Shown piece after piece: positions 8,698-18,134 of a DNA stretch of 64,000 nucleotides; within the stretch, counting starts at the first letter, position 1; the number at the start of each line of letters is the position of its first letter. The DNA comes from SXXK01 sp038214195 (GTDB taxonomy: Bacteria; Planctomycetota; Planctomycetia; Planctomycetales; Planctomycetaceae): contig JBBQSE010000002.1 of the NCBI GenBank assembly GCA_038214195.1, positions 12,835 to 76,834 of the forward strand, given 5' to 3'. Both the position numbers and the translations under genes were made by a program. Under the pieces are notes generated by a model that saw only the letters and a program-made list of their open reading frames with translations, ran no database searches and was not told the origin of the DNA.

Positions 8698-10170
8698 GTG
8701 AGTGGATCGGCGCAAACACATCGACGACTAATCATCGTCGGAGCAGGCATGAGTGGACTCTGCCTCGCCATTCGGCTGAAGCGAGCCGGCATCCACGACT
8801 TCACGATCATTGAGAAGTCGGGGGACGTGGGTGGAACCTGGCTGGAAAATTCGTACCCGAATTCCGGCTGCGACGTGCCGTCATTTCTGTATTCATTCTC
8901 ATTCGCCCCGAATTACAACTGGACGCGCAAGTACGCTCGCCAGCCAGAGATTCTGCAATACTTTCGCGACTGCGCGGACCGGTTTGAAATCCGGCCTCAT
9001 ATCGTGTTCAACCGGCATGTCACCCAGGCCGCATGGGACGAAGAAACGCACCACTGGACGGTGACGCTGGATGACGGCCAGCAGTTGACGTCCAATTATT
9101 TCGTCAGCGCGGTCGGACAGTTGAACCGTCCTCGCATTCCGCAGATTCCTGGCGCCGAACAGTTTCAGGGTCACACATGGCATTCCGCGCGCTGGAATCA
9201 TGCGGTGGATCTGACCGGAAAAAAAGTGGCGATTGTTGGCAACGGTGCCAGCACGATTCAGTTCATTGCGGAAGTCGCCGATCGAGCCGAACACGTCTGC
9301 CTGTTTCAGCGGACTCCCAGTTGGATTCATCCGCTCAACAACTATCGATACGCGGGGTGGGTGCGGTGGTGTTTTCGCAGAATGCCGTCCGTGGCCCGGT
9401 TGCATCGATTGTGGATCTTCCTGATGTGTGAATGGCGGATCATCGCGTTCCGGGAGGGCGGCATTGCAAATCGGATCTATCGCTGGTGGCTAAAACGCAC
9501 CATGAAGGTATTGATCCGCCCGGAATTGACCGACTCGCTCATCCCCAATTATGCCCCAGGCTGTAAACGTATCCTGCTGTCCAGCGATTACCTGCAGACA
9601 GTGCAGCAATCCAATGTGACCCTGGTTACAGAAGCCTTGCAGTCCTTCCAGAGTAATGCGGTAAAGACCGCGAGCCACGAGTTCCCGGTGGATGTTGTGA
9701 TTTACGGAACCGGCTTTGAAGCGACCGGACTCCTGCAGCCCATGACGATTCTCGGCCGCGGTGGAGTCGCTCTGGAAGATGCGTGGAACGGTCACCCTCA
9801 AACCTTGTATGGATTGGCAACCCCCGCGTTTCCCAACATGTTCATGCTGTACGGCCCGAACACAAATCTTGGACACAATTCCATCATTTACATGGTCGAG
9901 TCACAAGTGGATTATCTGATGAAATGTCTCGCCGAAGCGGATCGCCTCAAGTGCTGCGAAATTGAAGTGTCTGAGGCGGCCGTTGCAGAGTATGACAAAA
10001 AGCTTCACGCCGGGCTCAAAGAAAGCGTGTGGGCCGGCGATTGCTCAACCTGGTACAAGACCAGCGACGGAACAATCTCCAACAACTGGGCCGGTGCCGC
10101 CATGCTCTATCGAATTCAAACTAGAAAACCAAACTTCAACGCCTGGACATTTCGCTTCGGAGATACTTAA
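8698..10170 (+). CDS. Flavin-containing monooxygenase, Baeyer-Villiger type
   Basis: A 490-residue FAD/NADPH monooxygenase. Two Rossmann motifs are present, GAGMSG (15-20, FAD) and GNGAS (181-185, NADPH), and between them the type I Baeyer-Villiger fingerprint FxGxxxHxxxW as Phe156-Gly158-His162-Trp166. GTWLENSYPNSGCDVPS (residues 46-62) matches cyclohexanone-monooxygenase-like enzymes. It is expected to insert oxygen next to a ketone, giving an ester or lactone, in the cytoplasm. The start is GTG at 8698 with GAAGGAAG nine bases upstream, a good ribosome binding site; the next ATG would remove the FAD motif. Substrate unknown; the neighbouring epimerase could supply a ketone. Confidence 0.93.
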   Translation: MSGSAQTHRRLIIVGAGMSGLCLAIRLKRAGIHDFTIIEKSGDVGGTWLENSYPNSGCDVPSFLYSFSFAPNYNWTRKYARQPEILQYFRDCADRFEIRPHIVFNRHVTQAAWDEETHHWTVTLDDGQQLTSNYFVSAVGQLNRPRIPQIPGAEQFQGHTWHSARWNHAVDLTGKKVAIVGNGASTIQFIAEVADRAEHVCLFQRTPSWIHPLNNYRYAGWVRWCFRRMPSVARLHRLWIFLMCEWRIIAFREGGIANRIYRWWLKRTMKVLIRPELTDSLIPNYAPGCKRILLSSDYLQTVQQSNVTLVTEALQSFQSNAVKTASHEFPVDVVIYGTGFEATGLLQPMTILGRGGVALEDAWNGHPQTLYGLATPAFPNMFMLYGPNTNLGHNSIIYMVESQVDYLMKCLAEADRLKCCEIEVSEAAVAEYDKKLHAGLKESVWAGDCSTWYKTSDGTISNNWAGAAMLYRIQTRKPNFNAWTFRFGDT

Positions 10171-10383
10171 ACCGCTCGTTGCCTCCACCACAGCTCGACC
10201 AGTTTCCAACGGAACGCAGCGATCGACAGCCTAAGCGTCCGTGGTTTGATAATGTGGCATCGTGAATCCGGATTCCGCAATTTCTTTGGAAATTGAAATC
10301 CGAATGGCAGATCGCAGGCTTCACTGAGTGTAGTCTGTGGCGTTTTTGCACTGACAATTGTGAAATTCATGCGGTCTCATGTT

Positions 10384-12600
10384 ATGAGCAAAAATTACGG
10401 GAGTTATGGTCCTTCGACGCCCTGGCTGGGCAGCATGGCTCGGTGGACGGCTTTTCACGCGGCGAGGGTTGGCTATGCGCTCTGCGGGGTGTCTCTGCCT
10501 GAAAGTCGCAATGCTCAGACATCGTTGGCGAAAATTCGCGAGCGTCTGGCGCAGGGCGAGACCCTCTATTTATGCGGAATTGGGGTTCCAGCTCACGACA
10601 CCGGGATGGCCCTGGTGGAAGTGTCTGAGGCGAATGGAATTCGGCTGATCTCAAACGATCAGGAAGAACGTTTTAGCCGGGTCAAACATGAAGATCGCTT
10701 TCCGAAACATGCTGTGGGTGTGTTTCGTCAGCGGCTCGAGCAGCGTGGGTTGTCCCTGGACGATATCGCGGCGTTTCTCTTTACGTGGGATTCGGCCCGC
10801 GTCGTTGGCAGTGGCGTGGGAATGATGTTCGACCATTTCCCGTTCAGTCTGCCAATGGGGTTTCCGAAAAGCACGCCCAAAGCCAACTTGTTTCATAGTC
10901 TGAAGACAGCAGGTGTTCCACGACTGCTTGCTACGGAGTTTGCTGTCAAGCGGCGAATCCCCATCATCTTTCAGCCGCATCACGATAATCATGCCGCCTA
11001 CAGTTTTGCGGTGTCTCCATTCTACGCATCCGACACACCAGTAATGATCACCGTTCTGGACGGCTTTGGTGATACCAGCGCGATTTCGCTTTACGTCGCG
11101 CAGAACGGCAAGATCCGGCAAACATATCAGAATTACAGTCTCGGCGATTCGCTGGGCGCATTTTACAGCATTATCAGTTCAACCAAGGGTGGTTGGACGT
11201 CACTCAGCAGCGAAGGTCGCTACATGGGGGCCGCCGCCTGGGGCGACAGTGATCGGCTGACGAATCCTTACTACAAGTGCTTGCGCGAGATATTTCATTT
11301 TGCGCCTCAGGGAAAACTGCACGTGAATCGGCGGATGGCCAACTGGTTTCGTCGAGGAGAATTCAAGCCTTACACCGAAGCACTGCGAAAGATCATTGGT
11401 GATCCGATTTCTCCGGAAAGATTGTGGAATCCCGACGCGGTTCTGAATGTCGAGGATGTCAATCACTCGGAGATCACCAGGGAACGCGTCGATCTTGCCG
11501 CAGCGACACAATTAGTGTTCGAAGACGCATTGTTTCACATCATCGGACATTTCATTCGTGAAACCGGCGCAGACAAACTTGTGATGGCTGGCGGAACGGC
11601 ACTGAACTGCGTTGCCAACATGCATCTGATGGAACGATTTAACCGAGACTGGTATCGCCGAAATCTGAAGAAGGACGCGAGGCTGCACTTGTGGGTTCCC
11701 CCAGTGCCCAGTGATGTGGGGGTTGCACCCGGAGCCGCCTTTAGCTTTGCGATGCAGGCCGGTGCCAGGCCGGGTGAAACGCTCCAGCATGCATTTTATT
11801 GTGGACTGCCGCCCACAACCGACGAGATTCGACAGGCACTTGCTGCAAATGACGACATTGATTTTCGCGAACTGGCCAACGTAAAAAATGCGGACGGTCA
11901 GTATGCTGTCGCGGATCTGGCCGCATCGATTCTTGCGCGAGACGGAGTGATCGGACTGTTTCAGGGATCTGCGGAAACCGGTCCACGGGCGCTGGGACAT
12001 CGGTCGATCCTTGCAAATCCATGTAATCCGAAAACACTGGAAAACATCAATCGGCTCGTCAAGTTTCGTGAGCCAATCCGCCCTCTGGCACCAATGGTGA
12101 CGCTGGAGGCCGCACTCAAATACTTTGAGTTGAACGAAGGGGCTTCGGACGACAACTACAATGCCTATAACTACATGGTACTCACCGCCCGCGCAAAAGC
12201 CCTGACACGGAAAGAATTACCGGCGATTGTGCATCAGGACGGTACTTCTCGCGTGCAAATTGTGCGAGAGGAGCAAGACCCGTTTTGCCACGCTATGCTG
12301 AAGGCCATGGGACGCCATCTGGGAGCGGAAGTATCGGTCAACACATCACTCAATGTCGGTGCGCCAATCGCACAGTCGCCACAGGATGCGATCGATACGA
12401 TGAAACGAGCGGCGGCACTGACTGCTTTGCTGATGATCGGCGAGTCAGGTGAATCTTTTCTGGTCTGGCACACACAGCAGACGCCCCCTAAAGACGGCGG
12501 CGCGAGGCTGCTCAATTGGTACGCCGAGTGGCAGTCGCAGACCGAAAGAACCGACAGCGAAACGAAGATGGTGGCAGTCCAGACACACATACCCGGATAA
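10384..12600 (+). CDS. Carbamoyltransferase, NodU/CmcH family
   Basis: A 738-residue carbamoyltransferase that uses carbamoyl phosphate and ATP to O-carbamoylate a small-molecule hydroxyl. The N-terminal ASKHA-like domain shows HDTGMALVE (from ~71), EERFSRVKHEDRFP, and the histidine-rich QPHHDNHAAY near 197; AGGTALNCVAN is near 402 and the C-terminal adenylation domain has GSAETGPRALGHRSI near 527 and KFREPIRPLAPMV. The first ~60 residues (YGPSTPWLGSMARWTAFHAAR) precede the usual family start and are unusual. ATG 10384 was preferred over 10360 (MKFMRSHVMSKN) without strong evidence. Family members decorate antibiotics, Nod factors or sugars; the acceptor here is unknown. Confidence 0.92.
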   Translation: MSKNYGSYGPSTPWLGSMARWTAFHAARVGYALCGVSLPESRNAQTSLAKIRERLAQGETLYLCGIGVPAHDTGMALVEVSEANGIRLISNDQEERFSRVKHEDRFPKHAVGVFRQRLEQRGLSLDDIAAFLFTWDSARVVGSGVGMMFDHFPFSLPMGFPKSTPKANLFHSLKTAGVPRLLATEFAVKRRIPIIFQPHHDNHAAYSFAVSPFYASDTPVMITVLDGFGDTSAISLYVAQNGKIRQTYQNYSLGDSLGAFYSIISSTKGGWTSLSSEGRYMGAAAWGDSDRLTNPYYKCLREIFHFAPQGKLHVNRRMANWFRRGEFKPYTEALRKIIGDPISPERLWNPDAVLNVEDVNHSEITRERVDLAAATQLVFEDALFHIIGHFIRETGADKLVMAGGTALNCVANMHLMERFNRDWYRRNLKKDARLHLWVPPVPSDVGVAPGAAFSFAMQAGARPGETLQHAFYCGLPPTTDEIRQALAANDDIDFRELANVKNADGQYAVADLAASILARDGVIGLFQGSAETGPRALGHRSILANPCNPKTLENINRLVKFREPIRPLAPMVTLEAALKYFELNEGASDDNYNAYNYMVLTARAKALTRKELPAIVHQDGTSRVQIVREEQDPFCHAMLKAMGRHLGAEVSVNTSLNVGAPIAQSPQDAIDTMKRAAALTALLMIGESGESFLVWHTQQTPPKDGGARLLNWYAEWQSQTERTDSETKMVAVQTHIPG

Positions 12601-12689
12601 TTAAGCCCGGAGTGGCAGTCGCGTTTCTTAGAAAGAGACGGTATCATTGACAGTGCTGAATTCACCGTCGAACTTCGGAGAAACTCTCG

Positions 12690-15600
12690 ATGTGTCGTTG
12701 CTCAGTTCTTATGTCGATTGTGGCGTCTTTGCTTCAGTTTGCTCCTTGTGATGCCGCTGCAGCACAGGATGATGTTGCGTTCAACCGTGACGTCAGGCCA
12801 ATCCTGGCCGCGAATTGCTTTGAATGTCACGGCTTTGATGCCAAAACACGTAAGGCCGATCTGCGTCTGGATACCGCCGACGGCGCATACGCTGAACATG
12901 ACGGGACAATCCCGGTCAAGCCCGGTGATCTGGCGGCAAGTGAGCTGTGGAATCGCATCAGCAGTACCGACAAAGACGTCGTGATGCCGCCTCCGGAATC
13001 GAAGAAATCCCTCACGGATGCTGAAAGACAAACTCTCCGACAATGGATTGAGCAGGGAGCAAAATACCAGAAGCACTGGTCGTTTGAACCACCGCAATCG
13101 CCACCGATTCCGGCGGTCAAAACGGCTGCATGGGTTCGCAATCCTGTCGATGCCTTCATCCTCGCCTCGTTGGAGCAACACGGCCTGGCTCCGCAACGCG
13201 AGGCCGATCGGGAAGTGCTCATTCGGCGCGTCGCGTTCGCACTCACCGGACTTCCGCCAACGATCGCCGAGCAGGACGAATACCTCAACGACACTTCCGC
13301 CGATGCGTACGAAAAAATGGTGGATCGTTTTCTGGCGTCGCCCCATTTTGGTGAGGAGCAGACGCGACAGTGGCTCGATGTTGCACGCTATGCGGATACT
13401 CACGGGCTGCATCTCGACAATGAACGCGAAATGTGGGCTTATCGTGACTGGGTTGTGCGGGCATTCAATCAGAATCTGCCATTTGACGAATTTACGAAAT
13501 GGCAACTGGCTGGCGATTTGCTTCCCGAACCCACGCAGGACCAACTCATCGCAACTGGCTTCAACCGTTGCAACGTGACAACCAGCGAAGGCGGCGCAAT
13601 CGCTGACGAATGGCTGTACCGCTACGCTGTCGATCGCACGAGTACGACAATGCAGACATGGATGGGACTTACGGCCGGTTGCGCCGTGTGCCACGATCAC
13701 AAATATGATCCGGTTACGCAGCGAGATTTTTACTCGATGTACGCGTTCTTCTATTCGACAGCCGATCCTGCGATGGACGGCAACATCAACACGACCCCGC
13801 CGTTTGTCAAAGTCCCGAATCCCGAGCAGAAGGTGGCACTCGACGCAGCGAAGAAGCATGCGGCTGACGCGAACCGAGCGTTGGAGGATACTATTTCATT
13901 GACGGAATACATCGAACCGATCGATTCCGTGGACTCGGCGATTCCCATGAGCAGCGTCAACGACTCAGTGATCGACGACACGTTTCCACTCGGCACGAAC
14001 ACCCGCAACACGTCACGAAATGAACCAACCTGGCGGCTGGATCCAGAGTTTGGTGCCAAGTCAGGGCGGCGTGTGCTCGAATTGGCGTACGGTTCGAAAT
14101 ACGACCTGAATCTTGACTTTAGTCTTATTCCCGTGGTCGTGCCAATCGATGGGCAGCTGGAGTTTTTCCTGCAAATTGACCCCTTCAATCCGCCGACAGC
14201 GTTTGGCGTGCAATACGATGACGGAAAGAATCGGCGAATCGTCTGGGGCAACAAGTCGACAATCGACTTTGATAAGTCAGACGTGGACATGGGCGAAATT
14301 CCGGCAGCCGGCGAATGGATTCACGTCGCCGTGCCGTTTCAAAAGACGGGCTCAACGCCGGGCAGTCGAATCAAAAGCATGGTGTTGATTCAAAACGGCG
14401 GAAAAGTTTGGGTCGATGACATTCGCGTCACCGGTACCAGTGATCGCAGCAAAGATCCACGGTCGTCCTTCAAACGCTGGTGGGAAATGAGCAAAGGAAC
14501 CAATCCTTCCGGCATTGGCGGAGATCTTCGAACGCTGCTTGTGGCCGGGCCGAGTGATTCGGTTATTCCAGAACAGCGAACTCAATTGCTTCGATTCTGG
14601 ATGAAGAATGTGCAGCGCAGCGATGAATCGGGCCGCGCCGACCTTCTCGTCGCGGCCAGTCAGGCGGAACAAAATGTCGCGATTCTTGAAGAGGATATTC
14701 CGGGCACGTTCGTGTTCAACGATCTGCCTAAACCTCGCGATGCGTTTGTGATGCTGCGTGGCCAGTATGACAAGCCCGCAGACAGGGTCGAACCGCGCAC
14801 ACCGTCCGAGTTCCCTCCGCTGCTGCTGTCCGATGGTCAGCCGTTTCCTGGTGATCAGCGTCCCAATCGCCTGGATCTTGCCCGGTGGTTCCTGGCAAAA
14901 GAAAACCCGCTCACAACTCGCGTCACGGTCAACCGAATCTGGCAGCAGATGTTTGGCACAGGACTTGTCAAAACCAGCGACGATTTTGGAACGCGAGGAG
15001 AATTGCCAAGTCATCCCGAGTTGCTCGATTGGCTCGCGGTGCATTTTCGTGAGACCGGCTGGAATACAAAGCAGTTGTATCGGCTGTTGTTAACATCGGC
15101 CACTTTTCGCCAGCACTCCGAAACGAACCAACATTTGAGAGAGCTCGATCCGGAAAACCGGCTGCTCGCGCACGGCCCGCGACTGCGGTTGGAGGCAGAA
15201 CACATGCGCGACAACGCGCTGGCGGTGAGTGGTCTCATGAATTACGAAATGGGCGGTCGCGGAGTGATGCCGTATCAGCCGCCGGACATCTGGGAACCGG
15301 TCGGTTACGAAAACAGCAACACGCGATTTTACATGCAGGATCATGGCGCGGACCTGTACCGCCGCAGTTTGTACTGTTTCCTGAAACGCACAGCTCCACC
15401 CCCGTTTATGACGAACTTCGACGGCCCAAATCGGGAACAGTTTTGTTCCCGTCGAGAACGCAGCAATACGCCTCTACAGGCATTGCAGCTGATGAACGAC
15501 ATCCAGCACTTCGAAGCCGCGCGGGCACTTGCAGAACGTGTGCTTTCGGAGGCCGCACCGGAAGCTGAAGCGAGAATCAAATATCTTTATCGCATCGTGT

Positions 15601-15815
15601 TGTCCCGGCTTCCGAACACCGACGAATTGCGGATCGTGAATTCAGCGCTGCAGACGCAGATAGCTCTCTTCAAAGACGACGAGGACGCGGCTGAGAAAGC
15701 GATTCGCGTCGGCGAATCCACACCGAAGAATTTGACGCCGGCACCGGAAACGGCGGCATGGACGATGATTGCCAACCTGATTCTGAATCTGGATGAAACA
15801 GTGACAAGGAACTAA
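12690..15815 (+). CDS. PSD1 / DUF1549-DUF1553 cytochrome-type secreted protein
   Basis: A 1041-residue planctomycete-type protein with PSCyt1, PSCyt2 (DUF1549) and PSD1 (DUF1553) domains. A signal peptide ends near residue 25. A heme-type CxxCH motif lies at 43-47 in the PSCyt1 domain (FNRDVRPILAANCFECHG) and a second, CAVCHDHKYDP, at 331-335 in DUF1549. The central ~250 residues form a carbohydrate-binding-like beta region, and DUF1553 occupies the C-terminal third (NRLDLARWF, RNSNTPLQALQLMND-like). Its biochemical role is unproven; these proteins are typically paired with DUF1501, as here. The TAA stop at 15813-15815 coincides with the first bases of an R2 repeat. The C-terminal PETAAWTMIANLILNLDETVTRN is the family ending, so it looks full length. 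Confidence 0.95.
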   Translation: MCRCSVLMSIVASLLQFAPCDAAAAQDDVAFNRDVRPILAANCFECHGFDAKTRKADLRLDTADGAYAEHDGTIPVKPGDLAASELWNRISSTDKDVVMPPPESKKSLTDAERQTLRQWIEQGAKYQKHWSFEPPQSPPIPAVKTAAWVRNPVDAFILASLEQHGLAPQREADREVLIRRVAFALTGLPPTIAEQDEYLNDTSADAYEKMVDRFLASPHFGEEQTRQWLDVARYADTHGLHLDNEREMWAYRDWVVRAFNQNLPFDEFTKWQLAGDLLPEPTQDQLIATGFNRCNVTTSEGGAIADEWLYRYAVDRTSTTMQTWMGLTAGCAVCHDHKYDPVTQRDFYSMYAFFYSTADPAMDGNINTTPPFVKVPNPEQKVALDAAKKHAADANRALEDTISLTEYIEPIDSVDSAIPMSSVNDSVIDDTFPLGTNTRNTSRNEPTWRLDPEFGAKSGRRVLELAYGSKYDLNLDFSLIPVVVPIDGQLEFFLQIDPFNPPTAFGVQYDDGKNRRIVWGNKSTIDFDKSDVDMGEIPAAGEWIHVAVPFQKTGSTPGSRIKSMVLIQNGGKVWVDDIRVTGTSDRSKDPRSSFKRWWEMSKGTNPSGIGGDLRTLLVAGPSDSVIPEQRTQLLRFWMKNVQRSDESGRADLLVAASQAEQNVAILEEDIPGTFVFNDLPKPRDAFVMLRGQYDKPADRVEPRTPSEFPPLLLSDGQPFPGDQRPNRLDLARWFLAKENPLTTRVTVNRIWQQMFGTGLVKTSDDFGTRGELPSHPELLDWLAVHFRETGWNTKQLYRLLLTSATFRQHSETNQHLRELDPENRLLAHGPRLRLEAEHMRDNALAVSGLMNYEMGGRGVMPYQPPDIWEPVGYENSNTRFYMQDHGADLYRRSLYCFLKRTAPPPFMTNFDGPNREQFCSRRERSNTPLQALQLMNDIQHFEAARALAERVLSEAAPEAEARIKYLYRIVLSRLPNTDELRIVNSALQTQIALFKDDEDAAEKAIRVGESTPKNLTPAPETAAWTMIANLILNLDETVTRN

Positions 15816-15936
15816 GCATCGAGCCGTTTATTATTGTCTTATCAGCCGGAACGCGCTAGCGTCCGGTTCTGTGACAACCGTGAGCCAGCGATCTGCGGCT
15901 GATTGAGTGACGACACTTATACACCGCTCGATGCCA
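15813..15936. repeat. MITE-like palindromic repeat, family R2 (copy 2)
   Basis: Second copy of the 125-base element: left end TAAGCATCGAGC, interior GCCGGAACGCGCTAGCGTCC, then CCGTGAGCCAGCGATCTGCGG, ACGACACTTATACACCG, and right end GCTCGATGCC. It lies between the PSD1 and DUF1501 genes, and its TAA is the PSD1 stop codon, as in copy 1. Confidence 0.87.
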
Positions 15937-15990
15937 GGCGTGTTGAATCGCCCGTCAAGACACCGCACACAGAACAACCCGAGCCCACCC

Positions 15991-17463
15991 ATGAACACCA
16001 TCAACGACTACCTGCTGACTCAAACCCGCCGACAATTCTTCGGCCATGGCGCGCTGCGCATGGGCAGCGTTTCGCTGTCGCTGATGGCGGCTCAGCATGC
16101 CACTGCCGCACAGCAAACAGTCGCCGCAGAACGCATTCATCCGCCGCTGCCAGGTTTTCCACATTTTGCTCCAAAAGCAAAATCTGTGATTTATCTGCAC
16201 ATGAACGGCGGTCCGTCTCAACTGGATCTATGGGATTGCAAACCTGAACTCGCCGATCACTTTGACAAAGATCTGCCGGATTCCATTCGCATGGGTCAGC
16301 GGATCACAACCATGACCAGCGGGCAGGCGAGATTGCCGGTCGCTCCGTCATTGTTTAAGTTTCAGCGTTACGGTCAGGCCGGAACCTGGGCCAGTGAACT
16401 AATTGCGCGTACGGCGGAGCATGTTGATGATATCGCTCTTGTTCGCAGCGTTTATACGCACGCAATCAATCACGATCCTGCATGTACGTTTGTCACGACA
16501 GGCAGTGAAGTGCCCGGCAAACCGAGTCTCGGATCATGGCTGGCGTACGGGCTCGGCAGTGAAAGCAATAATCTGCCGGCATTTGTTGCGCTAACCCCGC
16601 ACTGGACATCGAAGAACGCGGCTCAGGCATTGTTTTCGCGCATGTGGAGCAGCGGGTTTCTACCGTCGAAATATACCGGCGTCGCACTGCGCAGCGCTGG
16701 CGATCCGGTGCTGTATATTGACAATCCGGACGGCATCGACGCGCGACACCGCCGCGCCATGCTGGACACACTCTCAGAACTCAATCATCGAAATTACGAA
16801 CGCTTCGGAGATCCGGAAACGCAAACTCGCATCGCGCAGTATGAGATGGCGTTTCGTATGCAGAGCAGTGTCCCGGAACTCGTTGATCTTTCCGGCGAGA
16901 CCCAGGCAACTCTCGACATGTACGGGCCGGAAGTTACTAAACGCGGTTCATTTGCCGCGAGTGCTCTTCTGGCTCGACGCATGGTTGAACGCGGCGTGCG
17001 CGTCGTCCAGATTCTGCATCGTGGCTGGGATCAGCACGGTGCGCTGCCGAGCGAAATTCGTCATCAGTGCTACGACACCGACCAACCTTGTGCGGCATTG
17101 TTAAAGGATCTGAAAGAGCGGGGCATGCTGGACGACACGCTGGTAGTCTGGGGCGGTGAATTTGGTCGCACCGTGTATTCTCAGGGTTCACTCACGGCCA
17201 CAAATTACGGACGCGATCATCATCCGCGTTGTTTCAGCATGTGGCTGGCAGGTGGTGGGATCAAGGGCGGAGTAGTGTACGGCGAGACCGACGATTTCAG
17301 CTACAACATTGTCAACAATCCCTGCCACGTCAATGATCTCAACGCCACGATTCTGCATTGTCTGGGCATCGATCACGAACGCTTTTCCTATCGTTTCCAG
17401 GGTCTGGATCAGCGACTAACCGGCGTCGAGCCACAGCACGTTGTTCACGAGATCCTGACATAG
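15991..17463 (+). CDS. DUF1501 domain-containing protein (Tat-exported)
   Basis: A 490-residue protein of the DUF1501 family, related in fold to the sulfatase/alkaline phosphatase superfamily. The N-terminus carries a twin-arginine signal (TRRQFFGHGALRMGSVSLSL) and the mature part has the family landmarks KSVIYLHMNGGPSQLDLWD, HNHDP-like NHDPACTFVTTGS, and near the C-terminus GGEFGRT and GRDHHPRCFSMWLAGGG. It is expected to be folded in the cytoplasm and exported, acting alongside the PSD1 partner encoded just upstream. ATG 15991 (MNTINDYLL) was chosen because it places the Arg pair about 13 residues in; the earlier start at 15907 lies within an R2 repeat. Confidence 0.95.
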   Translation: MNTINDYLLTQTRRQFFGHGALRMGSVSLSLMAAQHATAAQQTVAAERIHPPLPGFPHFAPKAKSVIYLHMNGGPSQLDLWDCKPELADHFDKDLPDSIRMGQRITTMTSGQARLPVAPSLFKFQRYGQAGTWASELIARTAEHVDDIALVRSVYTHAINHDPACTFVTTGSEVPGKPSLGSWLAYGLGSESNNLPAFVALTPHWTSKNAAQALFSRMWSSGFLPSKYTGVALRSAGDPVLYIDNPDGIDARHRRAMLDTLSELNHRNYERFGDPETQTRIAQYEMAFRMQSSVPELVDLSGETQATLDMYGPEVTKRGSFAASALLARRMVERGVRVVQILHRGWDQHGALPSEIRHQCYDTDQPCAALLKDLKERGMLDDTLVVWGGEFGRTVYSQGSLTATNYGRDHHPRCFSMWLAGGGIKGGVVYGETDDFSYNIVNNPCHVNDLNATILHCLGIDHERFSYRFQGLDQRLTGVEPQHVVHEILT

Positions 17464-17538
17464 ACACGCTTCGCGGCGTGATGTCGATGCCCCATGTCCG
17501 TAGCCCGGTAAGCAGCGAGCGGAGAATTGCTGTTGGAA

Positions 17539-17601
17539 GTACGTCAGACGTTCCAGCCTGACCTGTCACGTTTCCATGTCAGCCTGGAAACGCTGACGTA
17601 C
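17539..17601. repeat. Inverted repeat, hairpin family R3
   Basis: Arms GTACGTCAGACGTTCCAGCC (17539 onward, 24 bases) and the near-perfect reverse complement ending CGCTGACGTAC (17578-17601) are separated by about 15 bases. It lies 75 bases after the DUF1501 stop and could act as a bidirectional terminator. No second copy is seen in the window. Confidence 0.75.
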
Positions 17602-17808
17602 ATCTGTTTTCCGCTTCGTGGGGCCGCGTGTGACGATTGCTTAGTGCGGAATCAATGCGACCCACAAGGCGTCGATCGAAAACCGGGCAGCCAGTCGATG
17701 GGACTCGGCACGGATCGCAGATGCATTTGCCTCACGTGCAGATAGATCACCGTCGTCGAAAACCGTTTGTGACCGAGCAGGCGACCAGTTGAGGCTTGAG
17801 GCGTGCGA

Positions 17809-17882
17809 CTGTCTTATCAGCCGCAACGCGCTAGCGTCTGGTTCTGTGAAAACCGGGAGCTAGCGTCCGGCGGCGCGTGAGT
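17809..17882. repeat. MITE-like palindromic repeat, family R2 (copy 3, partial)
   Basis: TGTCTTATCAGCCGCAACGC followed by GCTAGCGTCTGGTTCTGTGA and GGGAGCTAGCGTCCGGCGGC matches the interior of copies 1 and 2, but both terminal inverted repeats are missing. Confidence 0.82.
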
Positions 17883-18134
17883 TGTAGATAGTGCGCGTCG
17901 GGAAATGGGTGTTGAGCCGAAAACGGCTGACGTTTGGAGTCGATTTTTCGGTGAAGATTCAGAGTGCGCGGTGACTTGCGGCGTGCAAATGGCGATTTTG
18001 CTGTAACGTGGGCCGGTCGTGGGGGATTTTGTCGCGCTCTGCGCGTACGTTTCTTGCGGCCTTCGATGAAGTCCGGAGGTTTTGTGGCGTTTAAGTGAAC
18101 CTGGGGCGGCGTTCATCCGCATTCGCGGATTCTC

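Larger units (their letters stand above)
17464..18134. other. Gene-free decayed region
   Basis: About 670 bases without a supportable gene. It holds hairpin R3, an R2 repeat interior, and on the minus strand at 17641-17826 a 61-codon frame with protein-like C-terminal sequence (AREANASAIRAESHRLAARF) that may be the end of a lost gene. The rest shows nothing. Confidence 0.6.

Noticed and set aside
12702..13859. 385-codon minus-strand frame inside the PSD1 gene
   Set aside because: Shadow of a confidently identified DUF1549/DUF1553 gene; no domain of its own.
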